Shown here: positions 1-7,493 of the stretch, piece by piece
Numbering within the stretch: the stretch's first letter is position 1
Layout: every line of letters starts with the position of its first letter
Source of the DNA: Pseudomonas monsensis
GTDB lineage: Bacteria > Pseudomonadota > Gammaproteobacteria > Pseudomonadales > Pseudomonadaceae
Direction: 5' to 3'
Length of the DNA: 64,000 bases
NCBI RefSeq assembly: GCF_014268495.2
Contig: NZ_CP077087.1
Location: forward strand, 5,412,501-5,476,500
The notes under the pieces: model-generated
Told to the model about the DNA's origin: nothing
The model's input: the letters and a program-made list of their open reading frames with translations, nothing else
Database searches by the model: none
Program-made: the position numbers and the translations under genes

Positions 1-27
1 AACAGGACATCTCAAAGGATTCATTGC

Positions 28-357
28 ATGGAAACGTCACTGGAAACCGTCGCCCTGTTCTCCCTCAAACTCGCTTATGAGGAAGAGGGCCTGAGCCCGA
101 TTCTGCGGGATGACATGGTCATGGGGGATTACCAGAAAGACGTGTTCGAGTTGCTGGTGAAACGTCGTGATATCCAGACCATCCAATTCAAGCTGAACGA
201 GTGCCTGGGGTTGGCGATGAATGCGTTGGGCGGTGTCGAGAAACCGCTGGGGCGTGAGCTGCACAAGTTGTCAGCCGACTTCAGTCAGGCGCAATCGCTG
301 GAGCAACTCGATCAGCCGCTCCTCGCGCTCAAGGGTTATTTGAAGGACATTCTGTAA
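28..357 (+). CDS. Conserved hypothetical protein, 109 aa
   Basis: A small, mostly helical, soluble protein with no signal peptide, membrane segment or cysteine-rich motif. I do not recognise its family beyond a likely Pseudomonas-restricted conserved hypothetical. The start is supported by AAGGA about 8 bases upstream of ATG at 28. The ORF closes at TAA before a convergent minus-strand gene at 392. The opposite-strand ORF in the same place is a shadow. The window begins just upstream, so any operon partner to the left cannot be seen. Confidence 0.7.
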   Translation: METSLETVALFSLKLAYEEEGLSPILRDDMVMGDYQKDVFELLVKRRDIQTIQFKLNECLGLAMNALGGVEKPLGRELHKLSADFSQAQSLEQLDQPLLALKGYLKDIL

Positions 358-391
358 ACAGACGCGCGATCTGAAGAAACATCCCTTCGGA

Positions 392-1147
392 TTACTTCAG
401 TACCTTTACCACTCGAATGTCGATGGGAAACCCATCTGGCCCTTCCAGTTTCTTCCATCCCACGTATTGAAAAACCGCTTCCTGATCGATGGTGTCGCCC
501 CTCTCCACCATTTCTCCGCCCAGCACCGCCACCCCTTTATAGATGGCGCAGTTGCCCTCATCGGGATGGGCGGTGTAGATGACATAGGGTTTGACGTACT
601 GCACGGCGCGGAAATGTCGGCCGCAGCCCCAGTCGACCGTGATCATCAGGGTCTTCAAGTAGTCTTCGCCATCCGTTTCCGAATCCTCGGCGAGCTCTTT
701 GAGCTTGCCAAGTCCGCCGACGTCGCTAAAGCCCAGGGCGCGGGCGCGCTTGTATTCCGGAGACTCCTGGTGCTCGGCCTGATCTTTGAAGTATTGCTGT
801 TGAAGCTCTGCAACCAGGACCTCCTCTTCCTTGTTCCGGATCTCGAACGCTTGCGCAATGACGTTTTCGCAACGGGCATATTCGGGAGAGGCAAGGTTTG
901 CCTGCGCGAGGTGATCGCGATGGACGTAAAGAGTGTGATTCAAGCTGTCGACGCGGTTCATCGCTTGCCTGGTCGTCATGACCCCGTTTTGAACGTTGTT
1001 CACTACTTGCTGAAAACCCTGACAATCGGAGAGGTATCCTTTCCAGGCGACCTCCGGGGTTTCATCCCAGCCGGCAAACGCCGGGGTCATTACGATGGCG
1101 AAGAGGAATGCGCCGAGCAGGCGCGAGACAGAAGAAACAATCGGCAT
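392..1147 (-). CDS. Exported hypothetical protein, 251 aa
   Basis: I set the start at the ATG at 1147 rather than the longer ORF start at 1399, because the protein then begins with a clear signal peptide: MPIVSS, a hydrophobic stretch (LLGAFLFAIVM) and cleavage near AFA-GWDE. The mature part is charged and glutamine/glutamate-rich in the middle (about residues 90-140), which suggests a helical or coiled segment. It ends with a short beta-rich tail. Two cysteines in the first half (SDCQGF, YARCEN) and two later ones could form disulfides in the periplasm. I do not recognise the family. It converges on the small gene at 28-357 and is divergent from the membrane gene at 1266. Confidence 0.6.
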   Translation of the reverse strand: MPIVSSVSRLLGAFLFAIVMTPAFAGWDETPEVAWKGYLSDCQGFQQVVNNVQNGVMTTRQAMNRVDSLNHTLYVHRDHLAQANLASPEYARCENVIAQAFEIRNKEEEVLVAELQQQYFKDQAEHQESPEYKRARALGFSDVGGLGKLKELAEDSETDGEDYLKTLMITVDWGCGRHFRAVQYVKPYVIYTAHPDEGNCAIYKGVAVLGGEMVERGDTIDQEAVFQYVGWKKLEGPDGFPIDIRVVKVLK

Positions 1148-1265
1148 GCGTAGTCCGTTACGTTGTTGAAGAAAGTGGCGCAAAGCTACTATTTTGCTAT
1201 CTTGCCGTCCACTTCGCAGGAGGCATCTCAACCGCCTCAATAATCGCGCACTCGGGAATAAACCA

Positions 1266-1631
1266 ATGGATGCTTTGTTGTGCTTGTCAGTGATGGCCGG
1301 AACCTGGATGTGGGTGGTGAAACAACGGGGTGAGTGGAACTTGTTACTTGCCAACCTTGCTGGCGCCGGAAGTAGCGTGGTGACCGGTATTGTGTTCACG
1401 CTGATTTACGGCGCTGTCATTGGTACGTCGATGGCGACACCAAACCTCAATCGCAGTCTGGTGGTGTTCATCACAAGCGCGGGGGTTCTGGCGGGGGTTT
1501 GGTTGTGGATTGCCAATCGCCGCCAACCCGAACATCCGGTTGCGCGTCAGTTGCTGGGCGCGGTGTGTGGCTTCGCCGCCGGCATGACGACCTTGCTGCT
1601 GCTTGCGGTGAATTATTTCCCCAACACATGA
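1266..1631 (+). CDS. Small membrane protein with internal repeat, 121 aa
   Basis: The start is taken at ATG 1266 (MDALLCLSVM), since the upstream extension is arginine-rich and implausible. The protein has about four hydrophobic segments. It contains two related modules: residues about 11-45 (W-M-W-V-V-K-x-R-G-x-W-N then a Gly/Ala-rich helix) and about 78-113 (W-L-W-I-A-N-R-R then a Gly/Ala-rich helix). The same module forms the N-terminus of the next gene (1731-2471). The upstream bases share a 16-base stretch with that gene's upstream region (1192-1207 and 1648-1663). It is probably an inner-membrane protein; its function is unknown. Confidence 0.55.
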   Translation: MDALLCLSVMAGTWMWVVKQRGEWNLLLANLAGAGSSVVTGIVFTLIYGAVIGTSMATPNLNRSLVVFITSAGVLAGVWLWIANRRQPEHPVARQLLGAVCGFAAGMTTLLLLAVNYFPNT

Positions 1632-1730
1632 TCGGACGGCGTGACTGTTTTGCTATCTTGCCGCCCATCGTCAGCGTTCACTTCGGGCGTGCGTTGATTT
1701 CAGGTTTCGAAGTATTAAGGAAAGGATCGA

Positions 1731-2471
1731 ATGGAGTTTCTGCGTTTTCTGGCGTTTGTCGCGGCTTGGGGTTTCATGTGGCGCTGGGTGGTTAAGAACC
1801 GCGGTAGCTGGAATATCTTCTACGGCAATATCGTTGGTGCAGCGGGCGGTTTCATCGTGGCAATGGTCGTGCTGTCGATTACGTTTTCGTTGTTTCCAGT
1901 GGCACCGGCGCAAACCGATAGCCGCGAAACAGAGCGCGCCGCGGCAGCACTCATGCCAGAAGTAGAAAGGTCAATGGAGCCTGTACCGGTGATCGCATCG
2001 ACCCCTGCCGATTCCGACAATCTTGCGACCTACGTCGCCAGCGAACCACAGAACGAGCCTTCTCCGCCCGAGTCCGCCCTTCTGCCGAACTACAGCAAAC
2101 GCCTGCCCGCGTCACTGCTGGAGAAGGACTTCAAGGACAACGTGCACAACGACTTTGCCGTTTCGCGCCGATTGGCCGGCACTCATCCGAACGCGGACCG
2201 GTCCCTGATGGCGTTCATGATTTGCGAACCCTTCATCAAGAGCGCCATGCGCTTTTCCGCGTCGACCGCGATCGCCAGTGCGAAGAGCGCGAGCAGCCAG
2301 CGGTTCAAGGATCAGACCTACACCATCAGCAGCACCGTCAGCGCTCGCAACATGTTGGGCGACAACGTCAGCTACGGTTTCGACTGCTCGGTTCAACAAG
2401 TGGACGGTAAAGACACTGACAAGGCCGCGTGGCGCCTGCTCGGTCTGAAGTTGAAGAAGATCGAGTCTTAA
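1731..2471 (+). CDS. Membrane-anchored hypothetical protein, paralogous N-terminus, 246 aa
   Basis: The start ATG follows AAGGA at a good distance. Residues 1-55 contain two hydrophobic helices joined by a W-R-W-V-V-K-x-R-G-x-W-N motif that matches the preceding gene. After them comes a proline- and serine-rich linker (about 60-125) and a C-terminal domain (about 130-246) with two cysteines (MICEPF, FDCSVQ) that looks periplasmic. The protein is therefore probably an inner-membrane anchor with an exported globular domain. No family is recognised. It lies 99 bases after the preceding paralogue, with its own upstream element, so the two may be separately transcribed. Confidence 0.6.
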   Translation: MEFLRFLAFVAAWGFMWRWVVKNRGSWNIFYGNIVGAAGGFIVAMVVLSITFSLFPVAPAQTDSRETERAAAALMPEVERSMEPVPVIASTPADSDNLATYVASEPQNEPSPPESALLPNYSKRLPASLLEKDFKDNVHNDFAVSRRLAGTHPNADRSLMAFMICEPFIKSAMRFSASTAIASAKSASSQRFKDQTYTISSTVSARNMLGDNVSYGFDCSVQQVDGKDTDKAAWRLLGLKLKKIES

Positions 2472-2543
2472 GCCTCATTTAAGGGTTCAAGGCGCCGGCT
2501 GCGCTATCATCGCCGGCTTGTGCGCCTTGAGCTTTGCCCCGGA

Positions 2544-4463
2544 ATGTCCCCGACACTTGCTGAACTGAATCCGCTGCCTCCCGTTTTGGCCGGCCCGCTG
2601 CTGCGACGGCTGGAACCGACGCGACTGGTGCTATGGCTGGTGGGCAGCCGACAACTGTCGCTGACCTTGCGCCTGCAAGGTGTAGGAGATATCCCTCTCG
2701 ACGCCGGGAAATGCACGGTCATTCCTGTCGGGCGCAAAGCATTTGTTCATCTGATTGATGTTCCTCTCGATAGCGCCCTGCCCGGCGATACGCGAATCGA
2801 CTATGACCTGCTGATCGACCACACATCCGGCATCGCCGACTGGGCGCCGCATCTGCTGTACGGCGATGCGACGAGCCCGAACTTCGTCCTGCGCTCGCGG
2901 ATCGACCAACTGCTGCATGGGTCCTGTCGCAAGCCGCATCATCCGGCAACCGATGGCTTGCTGTGTGTCGACCAATTGCTGGCAGACGAAACCGATCCGC
3001 AACAACGCCCGGCACTGTTGATGATGAGCGGTGACCAGGTCTACGCCGACGACGTTGCCGGCCCGATGCTGCGGGCGATCCACGCCTTGATCGAACGCCT
3101 TGGCCTGTACGACGAACACCTCGAAGGCGCCGTCGTCAGCGACAGCGCCAGGCTTTACGAACACCCGGCCAGTTACTACCACCGCGCGGATTTGTTACCG
3201 GCGCTGGAAAGCAACGAGACCTTGCGTGAGCGATTTTTCGGTGGCGCGCGTAAGCCGATTTTCACCAGCAGCAGTGCCGACAATCATCTGGTGACCTTCG
3301 CCGAGGTCATGGCGATGTACTTGCTGGTGTGGTCGCCGACGGCCTGGACGCTGATCAATCCGCAAACGCCCGAACTGACGCCTGCACGGCTCAAGCGCTA
3401 TACCCTCGAACAGACTCGCATCATTGGCTTCAAGGCCGGCTTGGGCAATGTCGCCCGGGCGTTAGCGCACCTGCCAAGCCTGATGATTTTCGACGATCAC
3501 GACATCACCGATGACTGGAACCTGTCCGCGCAATGGGAGGAAACGGCCTACGGCCATCCGTTCTCCAAACGCATCATCGGTAACGCCTTGATCGCGTATA
3601 TGTTGTGCCAGGGCTGGGGCAATAACCCTGATGCCTTCAAGGATGTCCTGGAGAAAACCCGATGCCTGAGCGCCAGCGGCGATGATCAGTACCTCGACAG
3701 CCCGGTACAGGACGCGCTGATTGATGACCTGCTGCGTTTTCAGAATTGGCATTTCGTATTGCCGAGCAGTCCGGCGCTGCTGGTCATCGACACCCGCACC
3801 CGCCGCTGGCGCAGTGAAATGGCGCTCAAGCAACCGTCGGGCTTGCTCGACTGGGAAGCCTTGAGCGAGTTGCAGCAGGCGTTGCTCGATCACCCGTCGG
3901 CGATCATCGTTTCACCGGCGCCGATCTTCGGCGTGAAGCTGATTGAAACCGTGCAGAAGCTGTTCAGCTGGTGCGGTTACCCGCTGCTGGTGGACGCGGA
4001 AAACTGGATGGCCCATCGCGGCGCCGCACAGGTGATCCTGAATATTTTCCGACACTCGCGTACCCCCGGTAACTACGTGGTGCTGTCGGGCGATGTGCAT
4101 TATTCCTTCGTCTACGAAGTGCTGATCCGACACCGCAAGGCCGGTCCACGGATCTGGCAGATCACCAGCAGCGGGATCAAGAACGAGTTTCCGAAAACCT
4201 TGCTGGAGTGGTTCGACCGGCTCAATCGCTGGCTCTACTCGCCGCGCTCGCCACTCAACTGGTTTACCAAACGCCGACGCATGCGCATCGTGCCGTACAG
4301 GCCCGAACATGCAGAGGCCGGTGAACGCTTGTGGAATTCGGCGGGGATCGGGCAGGTGTTTTTCAATGAACAGGGGCAGCCGAGCGAGATCATTCAGCAC
4401 AATTCAAATGGGGCGGTGAAGACGCGGATGCTGGCGCCGGAGTTGACGGATTATCCTGATTAG
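2544..4463 (+). CDS. PhoD-like metallophosphatase, cytoplasmic, 639 aa
   Basis: Belongs to the alkaline phosphatase D/metallophosphatase group. Metal-binding motifs appear in the expected order: GDQVYADD (about residue 163), FDDHDITDDW (about residue 315) and GDVHYSF (about residue 515). These match the Asp/His metal-binding pattern of the PhoD family. No signal peptide is visible, unlike secreted PhoD, so a cytoplasmic phosphoesterase of unknown substrate is likely. I chose ATG 2544 (MSPTLAEL); an in-frame GTG at 2520 is possible. It stands alone, followed by a REP pair. Confidence 0.8.
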   Translation: MSPTLAELNPLPPVLAGPLLRRLEPTRLVLWLVGSRQLSLTLRLQGVGDIPLDAGKCTVIPVGRKAFVHLIDVPLDSALPGDTRIDYDLLIDHTSGIADWAPHLLYGDATSPNFVLRSRIDQLLHGSCRKPHHPATDGLLCVDQLLADETDPQQRPALLMMSGDQVYADDVAGPMLRAIHALIERLGLYDEHLEGAVVSDSARLYEHPASYYHRADLLPALESNETLRERFFGGARKPIFTSSSADNHLVTFAEVMAMYLLVWSPTAWTLINPQTPELTPARLKRYTLEQTRIIGFKAGLGNVARALAHLPSLMIFDDHDITDDWNLSAQWEETAYGHPFSKRIIGNALIAYMLCQGWGNNPDAFKDVLEKTRCLSASGDDQYLDSPVQDALIDDLLRFQNWHFVLPSSPALLVIDTRTRRWRSEMALKQPSGLLDWEALSELQQALLDHPSAIIVSPAPIFGVKLIETVQKLFSWCGYPLLVDAENWMAHRGAAQVILNIFRHSRTPGNYVVLSGDVHYSFVYEVLIRHRKAGPRIWQITSSGIKNEFPKTLLEWFDRLNRWLYSPRSPLNWFTKRRRMRIVPYRPEHAEAGERLWNSAGIGQVFFNEQGQPSEIIQHNSNGAVKTRMLAPELTDYPD

Positions 4464-4481
4464 CGCCACGCATTTTTCCAA

Positions 4482-4570
4482 TGTGGGCGAGCCTGCTCGC
4501 GCATGCGATTGATCATTCAATATAAGTATCGACTGCCCCACCGCCATCGCGAGCAGGCTCGCTCCCACAG
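4482..4570. repeat. REP inverted pair
   Basis: Two arms, GTGGGCGAGCCTGCTCGCG and its inverted partner CGCGAGCAGGCTCGCTCCC, face each other across about 45 bases. This is the classic Pseudomonas REP doublet. It lies between the convergent metallophosphatase and aminotransferase genes, where it may stabilise both transcript ends. Confidence 0.85.
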
Positions 4571-4587
4571 GTGTCATCGGTTGCCTG

Positions 4588-5760
4588 TCAGTGCGCGGTT
4601 ACAGCAAGCCCCACACCTCTGACAATCATCCCCACCTCGCGCTCATCAATCGTCAGCGGTGGCAGCAGCCGTATCGTCTTGCCACGCGTAACGTTGATCA
4701 GCAACCCATGATCCCGTGCGGCAATCAGCGTCAGATCACGCACCGGCTGTTTCAACTCGATACCGATCATCAAGCCCTGCCCACGAATCGCCAGTACATT
4801 GGGATTGTCTGCCAGTTCTGCGCGCAGGCGAGTCAACAGGCGATCCCCCTGAATCCGCGCGTTTTCCAGCAGCCCCTGTTCTTCGATGATATCCAGCACC
4901 GTGCAACCGACCCGGCAAGCCAGCGGATTGCCACCGAACGTACTGCCATGACTGCCGGGCGTGAACAGATCCGCCGCCTTGCCCCGTGCCAGGCAGGCGC
5001 CGATCGGTACGCCATTGCCCAGTCCCTTGGCCAGGGTCATCACATCCGGAACGATGTCTTCATGCTGGAACGCGAACCACCGGCCGGTGCGGCCGATGCC
5101 AGTCTGGATTTCGTCGAGCATCAGCAGCCAGGCGCGCCGGCTGCACAGGTCACGCAGGGCTTTCAGGTAACCGGGTGGAGCCAGTTGTACGCCGCTTTCG
5201 CCTTGAATCGGCTCGACGAGAATCGCAACGATCCGCTCGCCATGCTTTTGCTGTACCTGCTCCAGCGCCACCAGATCACCGAACGGCACTTTGATGAAAT
5301 TCCCCGGAAGTTCGTTGAAGCCCAAGCGCACCGCCGGGCCATCGCTGGCGGACAAGGTGCCCAGCGTGCGGCCATGAAACGCGTTGGCCATGACCACCAC
5401 CAGCGGCTGTTCGATGCCTTTGCGCCAGCCGTACAAACGCGCCAGTTTCAATGCGGTTTCGTTGGCTTCAGCACCGGAGTTGTTGAAGAACGCCCGATCC
5501 ATCCCCGACAACCCGGTCAGCCGCTTGGCCAGTTGCTGCTGCCAGTCGATGCTGTACAGGTTCGACGTGTGCAACAGCAGCCCTGCCTGCTCGCTGATGG
5601 CAGCGACAATGCGCGGATGCGAATGGCCAACATTGGTCACCGCCACGCCAGCGACGGCATCGAGATATTCACGACCGGCCTGATCCCACAGGCGAGTGCC
5701 CAGGCCCTTAGTGAAACTCAAGGCCAGCGGTTGGTAAGTGTTCATCAGGGCGGCGGTCAT
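4588..5760 (-). CDS. ArgD-like class III aminotransferase, 390 aa
   Basis: A PLP-dependent aminotransferase of the acetylornithine/ornithine/aspartate family. The visible signatures are NNSGAEANE (phosphate-binding region), LDEIQTGIGRTG (the Asp that contacts the pyridine nitrogen) and TLAKGLGNGVPIGA (Schiff-base lysine). Its length is normal for ArgD. The start ATG has GGAGT about 9 bases upstream. It is divergent from a LysR regulator 100 bases away and is not beside other arginine genes. It may therefore be a catabolic or accessory paralogue rather than the housekeeping ArgD/AruC. Exact amino donor and acceptor cannot be read from sequence. Confidence 0.85.
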   Translation of the reverse strand: MTAALMNTYQPLALSFTKGLGTRLWDQAGREYLDAVAGVAVTNVGHSHPRIVAAISEQAGLLLHTSNLYSIDWQQQLAKRLTGLSGMDRAFFNNSGAEANETALKLARLYGWRKGIEQPLVVVMANAFHGRTLGTLSASDGPAVRLGFNELPGNFIKVPFGDLVALEQVQQKHGERIVAILVEPIQGESGVQLAPPGYLKALRDLCSRRAWLLMLDEIQTGIGRTGRWFAFQHEDIVPDVMTLAKGLGNGVPIGACLARGKAADLFTPGSHGSTFGGNPLACRVGCTVLDIIEEQGLLENARIQGDRLLTRLRAELADNPNVLAIRGQGLMIGIELKQPVRDLTLIAARDHGLLINVTRGKTIRLLPPLTIDEREVGMIVRGVGLAVTAH

Positions 5761-5798
5761 GATTTCAAACTCCAGTGCAGGTCGGTGTGTCTGCAGTA

Positions 5799-5811
5799 TG
5801 GTTAGCCACCA
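5799..5811. promoter_or_regulatory. Candidate LysR box (T-N11-A)
   Basis: TGGTTAGCCACCA is a short interrupted palindrome fitting T-N11-A, lying between the divergent aminotransferase and LysR genes, 39 bases from the former and 52 from the latter. The position is right for LysR control of both; the match is short and could be chance. Confidence 0.35.
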
Positions 5812-5862
5812 GAACTGGATAAACTCGGCAAAACTTCTTTCATTTAAAAGCAGGGCTTGATA

Positions 5863-6810
5863 ATGGACCTGTTCCAGTCGATGAACGTTTACGTCAAAGT
5901 CGTTGAAGCCGGGAGCATGACGGCAGCCGCGTTGCAGTGCGACATGTCAACGACCATGGTCGGCAATCACCTGCGGGCGCTGGAGCAACGGCTCGGCGTA
6001 CAACTGCTGCAACGCACCACGCGCCGTCAGCGGCTTACCGAATTTGGCAGTGTTTACTACCAGCGTTGTCTGGATGTATTGGGGCTGGTGGCTGACTCCG
6101 AACGCCTGGCCGAACAGGCACTCGACCAACCGCGTGGCCTGCTGCGCATCACCGCACCGCTGACCTTCGGCGTCGAACGCCTGGCGCCGGCGCTCAGCGA
6201 GTTTTCCCTGCAATACCCGTTGGTGAAAATGGACGTGGTGCTGACCAACCGCCGCCCGGATCTGCTGGAAAGTGGTCTGGATGTAGCATTTCGGCTGGGG
6301 CATTTCGAACAGTCGAACCTGATCGCGCGGCCGCTGATCGACTACACCCTGACCGTGTGCGCATCACCGGAATACGTTGCCAGACGCGGTATGCCGCAAA
6401 CCCCGGAAGAGCTGCAACAACACGACTGTCTGTCATTCGCCTACCCCGCCGGCGATGACTGGCAATCGGTGGAAAAGCGCTGGCGCCTCAGCGGCCCGGA
6501 CGGCGAGATTCTGGTGGATGTCAGCGGACCGATGCTGATGAACACCTCCGCCGGCTTGCACCAGGCGGCGCGCACCGGTATGGGCATCGTGATGCTGCCG
6601 GATGCGCTGGTGGAACAGGACCTGCGCGACGGCAGACTGGTGACAGTCGTCCCCGACTACCAGCCTCCCAGCCGCCCGTTGCACCTGCTGTATGCCCCGG
6701 ATCGTTATCGCCTGCCGAAGCTGCGGCGGTTCGTGGAGTTTGCGATGCGGACGTGGGGGCAGAACGTGAAACATCAAGATCCGCCCTTCACCAACACCGG
6801 CTTGTCCTGA
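5863..6810 (+). CDS. LysR-family transcriptional regulator, 315 aa
   Basis: N-terminal winged helix-turn-helix (about residues 1-60) with the typical AGSMTAAALQ...MVGNHLRALEQRLGVQLLQR pattern, then a periplasmic-binding-like effector domain (about 90-300). Start ATG 5863 is preceded by CAGGG at a good distance; an in-frame TTG six bases earlier is less likely. It resembles the CrgA-like/aaeR-type LysR subgroup. It probably regulates the divergent aminotransferase gene and itself. Its 3' end overlaps the convergent msrA gene by 37 bases. Confidence 0.85.
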   Translation: MDLFQSMNVYVKVVEAGSMTAAALQCDMSTTMVGNHLRALEQRLGVQLLQRTTRRQRLTEFGSVYYQRCLDVLGLVADSERLAEQALDQPRGLLRITAPLTFGVERLAPALSEFSLQYPLVKMDVVLTNRRPDLLESGLDVAFRLGHFEQSNLIARPLIDYTLTVCASPEYVARRGMPQTPEELQQHDCLSFAYPAGDDWQSVEKRWRLSGPDGEILVDVSGPMLMNTSAGLHQAARTGMGIVMLPDALVEQDLRDGRLVTVVPDYQPPSRPLHLLYAPDRYRLPKLRRFVEFAMRTWGQNVKHQDPPFTNTGLS

Positions 6811-7478
6811 TAACGCTGCGCAAACAACTGCTTCAACTGCGCCACTTTCGGCATGTCGTTGATGACGATGTACGGATAGCTTGGATGCTCCGTCAGGAAG
6901 TCTTGGTGATAGTCCTCCGCCGGGTAGAAGCCGTTATAGGTTTCCAGTTTCGTCACGATGGGTTTGCCATAGGCGTGCGCCGCATCCAGTTGCGCGATAT
7001 AGGCCTGCGCCACGCGTTGCTGATCGGCGTTGACCGGGAACAGCGCCGAGCGGTATTGCGTGCCGCTGTCGGGGCCCTGGCGGTTGAGTTCAGTCGGGTT
7101 GTGGGCCACCGAAAAGTAGATCTGCAGCAGGCTGCCGTAGCTGACTTGCGTCGGGTCGAAGGTGACTTGTACCGACTCGGCATGACCGGTGTCGCCTTCA
7201 CTGACCCGCTCGTATTGCGCCGTGTTCGCGGCACCACCGGCGTAACCGGAGACGGCTTTCTGCACACCTTTGACGTGTTGAAAAACCCCTTGCACGCCCC
7301 AGAAGCAACCACCGGCAAACACTGCGGTTTCACTGTGCGCCTGCGTGGTTTCATCAAGGGCCGGCGGCGGAATGACCACCGCGTCCTCGGCCCCGAAAGA
7401 AAAGGCCGAGCACTGACCGATCACGCCAGCCATCGCGACGCCCAATAACCCACGCCGCCAGTTGTTTTGAGATTTCAT
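6774..7478 (-). CDS. msrA: Peptide methionine (S)-S-oxide reductase MsrA, exported, 234 aa
   Basis: Reduces S-methionine sulfoxide in proteins. The catalytic GCFWG motif is at about residues 57-61 (Cys58), followed by the family's GYAGG and GHAE(S)VQVTFDP segments. The N-terminus (MKSQNNWRRGLLGVAMAGVI...AFSFGAEDA) reads as a signal peptide, so the enzyme is probably periplasmic. ATG 7478 has AGGAG 8 bases upstream and is preferred over the GTG nine bases earlier. It follows dipZ by 15 bases and is probably co-transcribed with it and with msrB. The end overlaps the convergent lysR gene. Confidence 0.9.
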   Translation of the reverse strand: MKSQNNWRRGLLGVAMAGVIGQCSAFSFGAEDAVVIPPPALDETTQAHSETAVFAGGCFWGVQGVFQHVKGVQKAVSGYAGGAANTAQYERVSEGDTGHAESVQVTFDPTQVSYGSLLQIYFSVAHNPTELNRQGPDSGTQYRSALFPVNADQQRVAQAYIAQLDAAHAYGKPIVTKLETYNGFYPAEDYHQDFLTEHPSYPYIVINDMPKVAQLKQLFAQRYQDKPVLVKGGS

Positions 7479-7493
7479 CTTGCGCACTCCTGA

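Noticed and set aside
467..1153. Plus-strand ORF of 228 residues opposite the exported protein gene at 392-1147
   Set aside because: The minus-strand frame has a convincing signal peptide; this one has none and no start signal.
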